A stretch of 64,000 nucleotides of DNA from Fictibacillus fluitans (GTDB taxonomy: Bacteria; Bacillota; Bacilli; Bacillales; Fictibacillaceae). Of this stretch, positions 17,881-26,907 are shown piece by piece (the stretch's first letter is position 1; the number at the start of each line of letters is the position of its first letter). Under the pieces are notes generated by a model. That model worked only from the letters and a program-made list of their open reading frames with translations, ran no database searches and was not told where the DNA came from. Where the stretch lies: positions 124,001 to 188,000 of the forward strand of contig NZ_JAUHTR010000008.1 in the NCBI RefSeq assembly GCF_030418125.1. Reading direction: 5' to 3'. A program made the translations under genes and the position numbers.

Positions 17881-19637
17881 CAGCGTCTATTAATCTCGTT
17901 AATCCTGGCTAAGTCCACTTTTGGCTTTCGGTCTTCTGTCAGCAGCCCGTTCACTTCCTGCTGTACATCCGTGGTCTGGGTGTAACAGAACCCGCATACA
18001 TAATCCAGGCTCATGATGGCCTTTGTAATTGAAGCATAGCGGTCAAGGAACTCGTTTTCGCTTTTCACCTGGTCACCATAGCCCCAGCCTTCTTCGGATG
18101 TAAACGCGATCCCGCCGTACTCGCTGATAATGATTGGCTGCCCCTTATATTCATACCCCTGGGCCATGGCATGCTTGGATTTGTTAAAGGCAATCTCATT
18201 TCCCACCACCTTTTCCTTATCCTGATAACGGTTAAGAAACTCGTCTCCGTATTCCACATAATCATGAAGGGTAATGATGTCTGACACCGTATGCTCCCAG
18301 CCATCATTCACAATGACCGGCCGCATGCTGTCGATCGCTTTCGTGAGATGATAGATGCCTTCGGTAAACTTCTGCTGCTTTTCATTGGTAAGAATGTTCT
18401 TTACACCCCATGATTCATTGAACGGAGTCCACGTAATAATGCTCGGATGATTGTACTGCTGCCGGACCACCTCAAGCCATTCTTCTGTAAAATTCTGAAC
18501 TGCATCGTCAGAGAAAGCATAAGCGGCCGCCATTTCCGACCAAACAAGCAAGCCCTTTTTGTCGGCCCAATAAAGAAAGCGCTGGTCTTCCACCTTCATG
18601 TGTTTCCGTACACCATTGAAGCCCATTTCCAGCGTTTTTTCGATATCCAGAATGATGGCTTCCTCTGACGGCGGCGTTAAATGGGATTCATCCCAATATC
18701 CCTGATCCAGAAGCAGCTTTTGATAAATCGGAACGTTATTTAATAAAACATTTCCGTTTTGAATGGATACCTTTCGCATACCGAAATAGGACTGCACCCG
18801 GTCAAGCTCCTCATCCCCATTATAGAGAGTGAATTCCACGTCATACAGATGCGGATGCTGCGGACTCCAATGCATCACTTTCCATTCATGGATTTCACTG
18901 GCGAGATTTACCTTCATCCTGGCCTGCTCCCGATCCGCATTCAGGCTGAACTCCGTTACCGGCTTACCATCAAAGGTAATTGCTGTTTTCAAGGTAACAT
19001 TTTGCTGCCGGGCGACATCAACCAGCTTGTACTCGAACTCCACAGAGTCGGCATCCAGATCCGGCGTCATTTTAACGTCCCGGATATGGGTTTTATGCAA
19101 GAATTCGAGCCAGACGGTTTGCCAGATTCCTGTGGTTTGTACATACCAGCAGCCGAAATTTTTATCGATCCACCGCTGCTTTCCACGAGGCTGATGCTCA
19201 CTCAGACTGTCTTCGATTTTCACTACCAGATTGTTTTCTCTTTCTTCATCATTAATATAGTTCGTGATGTCGAAGGAAAAGGCTGTATATCCTCCCTTAT
19301 GCTCACCGGCAAACATACCGTTCACCCATACCTTTGTCACATAGTCGGCACCCTGAAAATGAAGGATGACGCGCTGGCCTGTAAATTCCCTTGGCACGGT
19401 AACTGACTTTTGGTACCAGACATATGGACAAAACGTTTCCTCATGAATGCCGCTCGCCTTCGTTTCATATGTAAAAGGCACAATAATTTTCTGGTTAAGA
19501 TCGGTTTTCTTGTACCATTCTTCTTTTTCACCCGCATTCTGATGGTCAAATTGAAAGTTCCATTCTCCATTCAGATTCAGCCAGTCATTTCGTTGGAATT
19601 GAGGGCGAGGATATTCTTTTCTTACCGTTGCTTCCAT
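17880..19637 (-). CDS. Glycoside hydrolase family 2 (beta-galactosidase/glucuronidase type)
   Basis: A 585-residue cytoplasmic glycosidase without signal peptide. Domains: jelly-roll sugar-binding (about 12-180), immunoglobulin-like (180-290), and TIM barrel (295-580). The general acid is E408 in PFNESWG and the nucleophile is E506 in ISEYGG, as in GH2 retaining enzymes. It is the last gene of the operon with the sugar ABC transporter, so it probably hydrolyses the imported beta-linked oligosaccharide. Galactoside, glucuronide and mannoside specificities are all possible. It is shorter than LacZ and lacks its C-terminal domain. Confidence 0.9.
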   Translation of the reverse strand: MEATVRKEYPRPQFQRNDWLNLNGEWNFQFDHQNAGEKEEWYKKTDLNQKIIVPFTYETKASGIHEETFCPYVWYQKSVTVPREFTGQRVILHFQGADYVTKVWVNGMFAGEHKGGYTAFSFDITNYINDEERENNLVVKIEDSLSEHQPRGKQRWIDKNFGCWYVQTTGIWQTVWLEFLHKTHIRDVKMTPDLDADSVEFEYKLVDVARQQNVTLKTAITFDGKPVTEFSLNADREQARMKVNLASEIHEWKVMHWSPQHPHLYDVEFTLYNGDEELDRVQSYFGMRKVSIQNGNVLLNNVPIYQKLLLDQGYWDESHLTPPSEEAIILDIEKTLEMGFNGVRKHMKVEDQRFLYWADKKGLLVWSEMAAAYAFSDDAVQNFTEEWLEVVRQQYNHPSIITWTPFNESWGVKNILTNEKQQKFTEGIYHLTKAIDSMRPVIVNDGWEHTVSDIITLHDYVEYGDEFLNRYQDKEKVVGNEIAFNKSKHAMAQGYEYKGQPIIISEYGGIAFTSEEGWGYGDQVKSENEFLDRYASITKAIMSLDYVCGFCYTQTTDVQQEVNGLLTEDRKPKVDLARINEINRR

Positions 19638-19658
19638 TAATAACAGCTCCTTGATTGA

Positions 19659-20075
19659 TTAATAGGGTTTGGAGGTGACATGCAGCCTCGAAATGGTTTT
19701 GTTTTTTGCAAGTGCCAGTATTCCAGCGGAGAGAAAAAGGACCGCACCGATAAAATCCATCAGAAAGTAGGAAGAGACACCGAGCACGAGAAACCAGACC
19801 GAGCGTCTGACCTCCACTACGTCATCCTTCAGGGACCGGACCAGATAGAGATTGAAGATGCCCAAGATCACGAAAAACATGCCAAAGGTGACAGTAAAGC
19901 TATATAGACTTCCGAATAATGACTGCATGGCTTTCATTTGCGCAAAGCTTGTGTCTTGGATGCTGCTGCCCTTTGATTTGATATAGGATCCATATGCAAA
20001 AATGGTAAGCAGACCCGAGAAAATCTGCCAGATGGACCCAATAGCGACGAGCTTCCGTTCGAGTTTTCGGTTCAT
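19659..20075 (-). CDS. Small four-helix membrane protein of the sugar operon
   Basis: A 138-residue protein with four hydrophobic segments (about residues 10-30, 55-78, 93-110 and 112-126) and basic ends. No domain was recognised. It lies between the permease gene (13 bases upstream) and the GH2 gene (21 bases downstream), so it belongs to the same transcript. It may help the transporter or be an unrelated passenger. Confidence 0.7.
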   Translation of the reverse strand: MNRKLERKLVAIGSIWQIFSGLLTIFAYGSYIKSKGSSIQDTSFAQMKAMQSLFGSLYSFTVTFGMFFVILGIFNLYLVRSLKDDVVEVRRSVWFLVLGVSSYFLMDFIGAVLFLSAGILALAKNKTISRLHVTSKPY

Positions 20076-20087
20076 AGCGATTCCCTC

Positions 20088-20924
20088 CTATCCTTTTACA
20101 CCGGATGTGAGTGACATGGACTGCAGGAAATAACGCTGTGTGAAGAGATACAAAATAAAGGTCGGAACGATGGCGATAAGAGCGGCTGACATGGCATGCC
20201 CGATATCGGTGACATACATTCCCTGCAGCAGCTGCAAGCCCGGTGTGATCGGCATCCGGTCAATATCGTTGAACACGATGGACGGCCACAAAAAGTCGTT
20301 CCAGGAACTCGTAAAAGTAAACAGCGCAACTACCGTCAGAACCGGTTTAATGAGCGGCAGGGTCACCTTCGTGTAAATCTGGAAATCATTCGCGCCGTCG
20401 ATCCGGGCTGATTCATCGAGCTCCAACGGGATGCCGATCATGAACTGCCGGACGAGAAAAACGTTAAATACTGCTGCCGCTCCAGGCACAATGGCCGCCC
20501 AATAGGTGTTAACCCATCCAAGGGTATCAATGATTTTATAAAGCGGAATCAAGTTCACAACCGCCGGGAACATCATGGATGCCAGCAGGAAGGAGAACAG
20601 CCAGTCCCTGCCTTTAAACCGCAGCCGGGTATAGCCGTAGGCTGCCATGGAAACGACCACAAGAACGAGAACGGTCTGCGTCACGGAAATGATCATCGAA
20701 TTCATGAACCACTTGGCGACGGGTGTACTTGAATTATCAAATAGAAGGTCCTGATAGTTAGTAATGACCCAATGTACGGGAAGCATGCTGAAGCCAAACG
20801 TTTGGATATCGACCTCGTCTTTAAAGGATGAAAGAAAGGCCCATGCCAGAGGAAAAATCCAAATCAACGTCATGCACAGCAAAAATACAAAGGAAATAAG
20901 GGTGGAGATGTTTAATTTTTTCAA
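20088..20924 (-). CDS. Carbohydrate ABC transporter permease, MalG type
   Basis: A 278-residue permease with six membrane helices. The cytoplasmic EAA loop reads ELDESARIDGANDFQIYTKVTLPLIKP and contacts the ATPase. It pairs with the MalF-type permease encoded just upstream (13-base gap). No ATPase gene is in the operon, so a shared MsmX-like ATPase encoded elsewhere is likely, as is usual for sugar importers of Bacilli. Confidence 0.93.
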   Translation of the reverse strand: MKKLNISTLISFVFLLCMTLIWIFPLAWAFLSSFKDEVDIQTFGFSMLPVHWVITNYQDLLFDNSSTPVAKWFMNSMIISVTQTVLVLVVVSMAAYGYTRLRFKGRDWLFSFLLASMMFPAVVNLIPLYKIIDTLGWVNTYWAAIVPGAAAVFNVFLVRQFMIGIPLELDESARIDGANDFQIYTKVTLPLIKPVLTVVALFTFTSSWNDFLWPSIVFNDIDRMPITPGLQLLQGMYVTDIGHAMSAALIAIVPTFILYLFTQRYFLQSMSLTSGVKG

Positions 20925-20937
20925 GCTGTTCCGCCTC

Positions 20938-21873
20938 CTACTTCTTTTCTCTCAACAAGAAGAATTGAATGATTGAGACTGCCATGATGCAGAGCCCGAG
21001 AATGACCGCCATCGCCGAGCCAATGCCGGCAATCGATTGGCCGGATCCAAACGCATTCTGCTGGATGTACATAAGAAGTACCGTTGTTGAACTCGAAGGT
21101 CCCCCCTTTGTCAGCATGAGCGCCTGTCCGTAAATGTTAAATTGGGCAATCGTTGTGATGACCACAGTAAACAGAAGCTGGTTCTTGATGCTTGGCAAGG
21201 TGATGTGAAAAAACTTCTGGATTCTGCCTGCTCCATCGAGCGAAGCCGCTTCATAATAATCTTTTGATACACCGTTCAATGCCGCCTGATAGATGATCAT
21301 GTTTCCTCCGATTCCCCACCATACGGTTACCACCACGAGCGCAACCCACGCATACGGCTGTGTGCCCAGCCAGTTTGGCGCAGAAGAAAAATAATGATTG
21401 ATGGGACCAAACGAAACGTTAAACATCATCGACCAGATGATCATGACCGCCGAAATGGAAAACAAGACAGGCAGATAAAAGATTGCTTGAAACAGCTTGC
21501 TTCCTTTTGGCTTTACATGCAGCGCCGCTGCCAGCATCAACGGAATGATGATACATGCCGGGACAGTAAAGACTACAAACTTGAACGTATTACCAAGCCC
21601 CGTATGAAGCTGGGCGTAAAAGGTGGATTCCTTGTTAAAAAGAATCTCTTTGTAGTTTTGCAGCCCAACAAACTCCGGCGTGTTGATCAGGTCCCAATTC
21701 GTAAACGATATATATACGCCAAAAAAGATCGGAATCAAAAAGAATAGGGCAAACAGCAGCATGTGCGGCCCGATGAAAACCATCGGCATCACATTGAATC
21801 CTTTTCGGCGCGGTTTCAGACTGACAGGTGACAGCACATCGACTCTCTTGTTTTCTGATAGTTTTACATCCAT
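20938..21873 (-). CDS. Carbohydrate ABC transporter permease, MalF type
   Basis: A 311-residue permease with six helices after a basic N-terminal tail. The EAA-like loop reads YYEAASLDGAGRIQKFFHITLP. It forms the transmembrane heterodimer with the product of 20088-20924. The substrate is set by the lipoprotein encoded upstream, and the GH2 enzyme downstream suggests a beta-linked oligosaccharide. Confidence 0.93.
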   Translation of the reverse strand: MDVKLSENKRVDVLSPVSLKPRRKGFNVMPMVFIGPHMLLFALFFLIPIFFGVYISFTNWDLINTPEFVGLQNYKEILFNKESTFYAQLHTGLGNTFKFVVFTVPACIIIPLMLAAALHVKPKGSKLFQAIFYLPVLFSISAVMIIWSMMFNVSFGPINHYFSSAPNWLGTQPYAWVALVVVTVWWGIGGNMIIYQAALNGVSKDYYEAASLDGAGRIQKFFHITLPSIKNQLLFTVVITTIAQFNIYGQALMLTKGGPSSSTTVLLMYIQQNAFGSGQSIAGIGSAMAVILGLCIMAVSIIQFFLLREKK

Positions 21874-21947
21874 ATTTTCTCTCCTGTTCTCATTTAGTAG
21901 AGGGCACTAGAGATACTCCCCTGTGCCCCCTCCTGGAGACCGGCCGG

Positions 21948-23216
21948 TTACTTGTCCTGGGCAATCTTGTCTTCTACTGTTTTTTGCGCACTTTTCAACG
22001 CTTTATGAATGTCGAGTTTTCCAAAGACCGTATCATTGCCAATCTTATCGAGCTGTTCAGAGACATAGCCGTTGTATTTGTAGTCGAAGATTTTCAGAGA
22101 CTTCTGTTCGGTCGCATCCTTCACAAGGAATGATTGCGGCATCTTTTGATAGTCAGGGTTATCAAGGGTTGCCAATGCAGCAGGGTTTTGTCCCGCTTCT
22201 GCCCATGGAAGTGAATTGTCCTTCACCCAGTCAATGAACTTCATAATTCCCTCTGTTTTCTTTTTGTCGCGTTCCGGATTTTTCAAAAGTACAAACTGGT
22301 GGGAAGAGCTCCAGTTCACCATCTTGTTCTTGTCATCACTGAGCTGAGGAAAGTTGGTCATGCCCCAGTTCAAATTCTTGGCGGATTTCACGTCATTCTG
22401 CATCCAGATGCCTTCTGCGTAAAAAATGGCTTTTCCAGACTTAAAGGTTTGGCCGGCATCCTGGCCGTCTTTATTGGTAATGCCTGATTTGACCAGATCA
22501 TTGTACAGCTTAAGCGTATCAGCTGCTTTATCCGTATCCAGTGTCGGCTTGGTGCCATCGCTTGTGATGCTGCCGCCCATTTGGCTGTACACCGAAAGGA
22601 AGGTTGGCTTCATCCAGGTAACCGGCATGGCAATGATTTTATCCTTTTTCGCTTTGGCTCCTGCTGCCTTGATCTCATCGTAGGTTACAATGTTGTCGTC
22701 CAAGGCGTTTGGTGCGTATTTTTTCACCAAATCCTTGTTGTAGTACATGACAAAGCTATGTACATCCAACGGAACGCTGTATCGCTTATTATTCAGGCTT
22801 CCGATATCCCAGCCTGATTTAATATAATTTTCCGCTTTAATATCAGGATACTTGGAAAGGTAATCATCCATCGGAACCAGCATGTCCTTGTCTACGAATT
22901 GCTTGATCCGTTCTGCATGGACAATATTTAAATCAGGAATGTTTCTCTTGGAGTTAACAACCGTGGGGATTTTGGCATACATATCGCCTTCTGCCAGCGA
23001 AATATTTTTTACTTTATACTTTGGATTGGTCTTATTGTAGGCATCGACCATCATCTTCATGTTTTTTCCGTCAGGACCAGTGAACGGGTTCCAGAAGACA
23101 ATTTCGTTCTTCCCACCGGCTGAACCTGATGATGACTTTGAGCTGCACGCTCCTAAGGAAAGCAGTAAAACAAGTAAAACGAAACCGCTGACGATTACTC
23201 TTACCTTCTTATTCAT
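21948..23216 (-). CDS. Sugar ABC transporter substrate-binding lipoprotein
   Basis: A 422-residue extracellular solute-binding protein (family 1). The signal peptide ends in the lipobox LLSLGAC, so the mature protein is lipid-anchored at Cys28. The mature part holds NEIVFWNPFTGPDG and the usual two-lobe pattern. AGGGGAG stands before the ATG. It is the first gene of the sugar operon and has a cre-like site 25 bases upstream of the start codon. Confidence 0.92.
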   Translation of the reverse strand: MNKKVRVIVSGFVLLVLLLSLGACSSKSSSGSAGGKNEIVFWNPFTGPDGKNMKMMVDAYNKTNPKYKVKNISLAEGDMYAKIPTVVNSKRNIPDLNIVHAERIKQFVDKDMLVPMDDYLSKYPDIKAENYIKSGWDIGSLNNKRYSVPLDVHSFVMYYNKDLVKKYAPNALDDNIVTYDEIKAAGAKAKKDKIIAMPVTWMKPTFLSVYSQMGGSITSDGTKPTLDTDKAADTLKLYNDLVKSGITNKDGQDAGQTFKSGKAIFYAEGIWMQNDVKSAKNLNWGMTNFPQLSDDKNKMVNWSSSHQFVLLKNPERDKKKTEGIMKFIDWVKDNSLPWAEAGQNPAALATLDNPDYQKMPQSFLVKDATEQKSLKIFDYKYNGYVSEQLDKIGNDTVFGKLDIHKALKSAQKTVEDKIAQDK

Positions 23217-23240
23217 ATTGATCTCCCCTTATCTGTTTTA

Positions 23241-23254
23241 TTAAAGCGCTTACA
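23241..23254. promoter_or_regulatory. cre-like site (CcpA) upstream of the sugar operon
   Basis: TTAAAGCGCTTACA differs from the cre consensus TGNAANCGNNNNCA by one base (T for G at position 2). Its location just before the binding-protein gene suits carbon catabolite repression by roadblock. CcpA itself is not in this window. Confidence 0.65.
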
Positions 23255-23376
23255 TAAGTGACATACTAAAAAAACAGCTTCTCAATTACTCCTTGTAAGA
23301 ACCTCCTTTTTCCTAATATTCCGATAATTTATAGTGCTCGTCTTAGCTGCAGATCCTGTTAGTTTTCATGCTTTTG

Positions 23377-23419
23377 ATTAATACAAATATACTGTTTGAA
23401 ACATAATATCTGTATTAAT
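23377..23419. repeat. Long inverted repeat, candidate operator of the ArsR-type regulator
   Basis: ATTAATACAAATAT (23377-23390) and ATATCTGTATTAAT (23406-23419) match with one mismatch in 14 bp and a 15-base spacer. It lies between the divergent sugar operon and the regulator gene, where an ArsR dimer would bind. The stretch 23255-23577 is otherwise A+T-rich and non-coding. Confidence 0.55.
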
Positions 23420-23577
23420 TGTTAAGATAAACCTTTCCTTTTGATAAGTCAATATCTTTTTTAATTGGGGATTTATTGTTCAAACCCTAAAATTGTCTTT
23501 GTACAATCGTGTTTATATTTTATGATTGACCCATAAGTGAACGTGTTCATAACCAAACAGATAGGGGTTGCTTTACA

Positions 23578-24501
23578 TTGCTTGAATTAACCATTGACGA
23601 ATCCGATACACTGATCAAGGTGGCTCATGCACTTTCATCCAAAGTGCGAATTGATATTCTAAAATTATTAAATCAAAAGAAAATGAACGTGAATGAAATT
23701 GCCGAAGAACTGAATCTGGCAGTTTCCACTATTGCCTTAAACGTCCGTGTCTTGGAAAAAGCGGGAATTATTTATACAGAAGTGCTCCCGGCAACCAGAG
23801 GAACCATGAAGGTATGCTCACGAGTATTCGATGATATTCATATGGATCTGAGGATGAACTACAATTACGAGATCAAGGAAAATGTCTATGAGCTGGAGAT
23901 GCCAATCGGCCATTATACCGATTCGGATATTTCGCCTACCTGCGGCATCATTACAACAAACGGTGTGCTTGATCCTTTTGATGAGCCGGAACTGTTTTAT
24001 CACCCCGAGCGCGTGAATTCCCAGTTGATCTGGTTTCGAAAAGGGTATGTGGACTACCGGTTTCCGTTGCAACTGCCGCCAAAAGCAAACATTCAATCGG
24101 TGCAATTTTCCATGGAACTCTGTTCGGAAGCTCCCCAATACAACCATGAGTGGCCATCGGATATCACCATCTGGGTAAACAACAAGGAAATTTGTACCTG
24201 GACCTGTCCGGGGGACTTCGGGGAACGAAAAGGAAAGCTGAATCCGGTCTGGTTTCCTACCGACGGCCACACCCAGTACGGACTCCTGAAAACGTGGAAA
24301 ATCAATTGGGAAGGAAGTTATCTTGACGAAGTGCGGGTATCGGATGTGACGCTAAAGGACGTTCTTGTGGACAAGCAAAAGTATTTGAACTTCAGAGTGG
24401 GTATTAAATCGGACGCTGCCCACATTGGCGGAATCAACCTGTTTGGTAACATGCTGGGGGATTACCCGCAGGATATCTTGATGAGGATTTTATATTCTTG
24501 A
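23578..24501 (+). CDS. ArsR-type winged-helix regulator with large C-terminal domain
   Basis: A 307-residue protein. Residues 10-75 are an ArsR/SmtB-like winged helix (ALSSKVRIDILKLL, VNEIAEELNLAVSTIALNVRVLEKAGII). The remaining 230 residues are a beta-rich, Trp- and Cys-containing region that may bind a sugar; the metal-binding cysteine motif of ArsR is absent. It is read divergently from the sugar ABC/GH2 operon and probably represses or activates it. The start used is TTG at 23578, with AGGGG upstream; there is no better ATG. Confidence 0.82.
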   Translation: MLELTIDESDTLIKVAHALSSKVRIDILKLLNQKKMNVNEIAEELNLAVSTIALNVRVLEKAGIIYTEVLPATRGTMKVCSRVFDDIHMDLRMNYNYEIKENVYELEMPIGHYTDSDISPTCGIITTNGVLDPFDEPELFYHPERVNSQLIWFRKGYVDYRFPLQLPPKANIQSVQFSMELCSEAPQYNHEWPSDITIWVNNKEICTWTCPGDFGERKGKLNPVWFPTDGHTQYGLLKTWKINWEGSYLDEVRVSDVTLKDVLVDKQKYLNFRVGIKSDAAHIGGINLFGNMLGDYPQDILMRILYS

Positions 24502-24525
24502 ATGTTATATCAGGAAAATAAAAAG

Positions 24526-24560
24526 AGCCATTCTCTGAGTTGGGAGAATGGCTTGTTTTT
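24526..24560. terminator. Bidirectional terminator
   Basis: AGCCATTCTC (24526-24535) pairs with GAGAATGGCT (24544-24553) and is followed by TGTTTTT. It separates the regulator gene from the converging Nramp-family gene. Confidence 0.88.
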
Positions 24561-24566
24561 AACCAT

Positions 24567-25829
24567 TTAAAACATGTCAGACAGCTGATTAAACGCAAGG
24601 AATAAAAATAACCCTATGCACAATATGAACACCGTGTTGCTCACCCAGGTGTTCCGATGATCTTTTTCTACGCGCTTGGAGTTGAGCAAAACGAACAAGG
24701 AAATAACCAAAAATGGCATAAACGTTGCTCCCAGTACCCCGTATCCAATAATAAGGGCTACCGGTTCCCCGATAAAAAGAAGAAGCATCGATGGGAACGT
24801 CAGCAGAAACAAGTAAAATTGGTAGGATTTCGTTTTCTCCAGTGAGACTGTCGACTTTTTCTCTTTTTTAACCGTTCGTACAAAATCAGCAAACAGATAA
24901 GGCAATCCATTCCATGGTCCCAGTAATGAAGTGAAGGAAGCAGACCAGAAACCGATTAAAAATAACCAGCGTACACCTGAGCCCATGTCTTCACCAAGCA
25001 AATTCGAAAGCTGAATCAGTCCTTGTTCTCCATTCAGTTTAATCTCAGTTCCATATAAAAATTGAGCCCCGATGACGAGGACCGATAAAGAGAATATTGT
25101 CGTTACAGTATAAGCCACTTTGGAATCTATTCTCATGGCCGGAATCCAGGATTTCCCGCTCCACCCTTTCTCCTTCAGCCAATAGCCGTAGGAGACCATA
25201 GATATCGTACCGCCCACTCCCCCAATCAGGCCAAGTACATTAAACAGTGACCCTTCTGGGACTTGGGGTACGATCCCGGTTGCGATATTCAGCAAATTAG
25301 GGGCTGTCATTACTGCGGTTCCAACAACCGTCACAAACATGACACCCACCAGAACCGTCATGATCCGTTCGAAAACAGAGTATCTTCCAAACAGAACGAG
25401 CACATACCCTGCAATAGAATGGATAATGGCCCATGCCCACAAGGGAAGAACAGGAAACATGGCGGTCATGGCTAAAGCACACGAAGAAGCAATTGCTGCG
25501 CCATAGACCACTGCAAAAATAACAGAATATATTCCAAAATAGCCTGTGATCCAGCGACCTAAGGAGTGCCATCCTTCCAAAATTGTTTTGCCTGTAGCCA
25601 ATTGGAAACGTCCCATACTTTCATTAATAAAATACTTAAAAACCGCTCCCAAAACGATGGCCCAGACAAAGGTCATGCCAAATGCTGCGCCGGCAACCAA
25701 GGCAGCTACTAAATCGCCAGCTCCTACGCCTGTAGCAGCAGTAATCAGCCCGGGGCCAACCATGCTTATTTTCTTCTTAAGTGAAACCGGCTTCGCTGGA
25801 GCCATTTCCATATGTAATTCATTCCTCAT
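24567..25829 (-). CDS. Nramp-family transporter lacking canonical metal motifs
   Basis: A 420-residue protein with about 11 hydrophobic segments and Nramp-like start GPGLITAATGVGAGDL. Canonical Nramp proteins carry DPGN in TM1 and MPH in TM6; here TM1 reads GVGAGD and the TM6 region reads GTISMVSYGYWLKEKG, so the classical Mn/Fe site is missing. It may move another cation (compare Nramp-related magnesium transporters) or another solute. AAGGAGG precedes the ATG. Monocistronic. Confidence 0.78.
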   Translation of the reverse strand: MRNELHMEMAPAKPVSLKKKISMVGPGLITAATGVGAGDLVAALVAGAAFGMTFVWAIVLGAVFKYFINESMGRFQLATGKTILEGWHSLGRWITGYFGIYSVIFAVVYGAAIASSCALAMTAMFPVLPLWAWAIIHSIAGYVLVLFGRYSVFERIMTVLVGVMFVTVVGTAVMTAPNLLNIATGIVPQVPEGSLFNVLGLIGGVGGTISMVSYGYWLKEKGWSGKSWIPAMRIDSKVAYTVTTIFSLSVLVIGAQFLYGTEIKLNGEQGLIQLSNLLGEDMGSGVRWLFLIGFWSASFTSLLGPWNGLPYLFADFVRTVKKEKKSTVSLEKTKSYQFYLFLLTFPSMLLLFIGEPVALIIGYGVLGATFMPFLVISLFVLLNSKRVEKDHRNTWVSNTVFILCIGLFLFLAFNQLSDMF

Positions 25830-26000
25830 TGATCTTCCTCCTTTTCACTAGTGAATAGCTTCTGCGGAGTCTCGGTGTGAGGTACAGGTATGTTAATAAT
25901 CTCAAGTAAATACCGGTTAGCTGTTTTTCACCTCCTAAATGAAATGTAATAGCATTCTTAGATAAAAAGTAACAACGGGTTGGTTTAAAGCAGATGCATA

Positions 26001-26042
26001 TACGTTTGTTAGATAAATACGCACTTTACATTAACAAACGTA
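26001..26042. repeat. Perfect 11-bp inverted repeat upstream of the Nramp-like gene
   Basis: TACGTTTGTTA (26001-26011) is repeated inversely as TAACAAACGTA (26032-26042), 20 bases apart. Its place about 170 bases before the Nramp-like start fits an operator or an mRNA leader hairpin. The binding factor is unknown. Confidence 0.6.
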
Positions 26043-26142
26043 ATATCCACTGATTATATACGAAAAGCTTCAGTATGTATATAAGTTGATTAAATATTTA
26101 GAATATTTAATCGAATAGATACTTTATCAGCCAGTATCAGGT

Positions 26143-26165
26143 TGACAGGACACCAATGTCTGTCA
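26143..26165 (+). promoter_or_regulatory. Small inverted repeat overlapping a -35-like TTGACA
   Basis: TGACAG (26143-26148) and CTGTCA (26160-26165) are inverted copies, and the first overlaps TTGACA. TATAAA-like sequence follows about 20 bases later. This may be the ydeI promoter with an operator, but the spacing is long. Confidence 0.35.
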
Positions 26166-26235
26166 GATTATAAATTAGACACCAAACGGTAATGATGCAT
26201 ACTGCAATCAAAAAATAGAAAAGGAGTGTTGCTTG

Positions 26236-26823
26236 ATGACCAACCCAAAGGTTGAAGCATTTTTTGTCAGGGCCAAAAAGTGGAAGGAAGAATTCGAGAA
26301 GCTGAGAAGTATCGTTCTTGGCTGTGAAGAACTGACCGAAGAATTCAAGTGGATGCATCCTTGTTACACATATGAAGAAAAAAATGTTGTTTTAATGCAC
26401 GGGTTTAAGGAATATTGTGCCCTTCTGTTCCACAAAGGTGCCCTGCTGCAGGATCCACATGGAATTCTTATCCAACAAACCGAGAATGTACAGGCAGCAC
26501 GTCAGATTCGCTTTACCAATGTGCAAGAGATTGCTGACTTGGAGTCTGTCATAAAGGAGTATATTCAACAAGCGATCGAAGTGGAAAAAGCCGGTTTGTC
26601 CGTCGACTTTAAAGAGAGTAAAGAATTCACCATCCCTGAAGAACTTCAATTGAAATTCGATGAAAACCCTGACTTGAAGACCGCTTTTCAAGACTTGACC
26701 CCCGGACGTCAAAGAGCATATGTGCTTTATTTCTCCCAGGCGAAGCAGCCGAAAACCCGACTTTCGAGAGTGGAGAAATACACACAGCACATCCTTGAGG
26801 GTAAGGGATTAAATGATAAGTGA
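26236..26823 (+). CDS. ydeI: YdeI/DUF1801 family protein
   Basis: A 195-residue protein. The N-terminal DUF1801 part includes EEFKWMHPCYTYEEKNVVLM and the C-terminal YdeI part ends with RQRAYVLYFSQAKQPKTRLS, matching B. subtilis YdeI. The fold is related to frataxin-like proteins, and the function is not established. ATG at 26236 was chosen over an adjacent TTG; AAGGAG lies 11 bases upstream. Monocistronic. Confidence 0.85.
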   Translation: MTNPKVEAFFVRAKKWKEEFEKLRSIVLGCEELTEEFKWMHPCYTYEEKNVVLMHGFKEYCALLFHKGALLQDPHGILIQQTENVQAARQIRFTNVQEIADLESVIKEYIQQAIEVEKAGLSVDFKESKEFTIPEELQLKFDENPDLKTAFQDLTPGRQRAYVLYFSQAKQPKTRLSRVEKYTQHILEGKGLNDK

Positions 26824-26832
26824 TGTTGAGTA

Positions 26833-26865
26833 AACAGCAGAGGAAAACTCTCTGCTGTTATTTGT
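26833..26865 (+). terminator. Terminator of ydeI
   Basis: AACAGCAGAG (26833-26842) pairs with CTCTGCTGTT (26850-26859), followed by a T-rich tail. It lies 10 bases after the stop codon. Confidence 0.85.
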
Positions 26866-26907
26866 TCTTTTTGGAAAAAGCACCGGCAAGAAAACTGAAT
26901 ATTCAAA

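Larger units (their letters stand above)
25830..26235. other. Intergenic region with two inverted repeats
   Basis: About 400 bases without a supported gene, between the divergent Nramp-like and YdeI genes. It contains the inverted repeats at 26001-26042 and 26143-26165 and the promoters of both genes. Confidence 0.6.

Noticed and set aside
18759-19406. 215-codon plus-strand frame opposite the GH2 gene
   Set aside because: The GH2 protein on the other strand has both catalytic Glu motifs and full domain structure, so this frame is a shadow.
25840-25925. A 28-codon TTG-started frame overlapping the start of the Nramp-like gene, considered as a leader peptide
   Set aside because: The nearest ribosome-site sequence is more than 20 bases away, and a second AGGAGGTG opens only a four-codon frame. 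Support is too weak.
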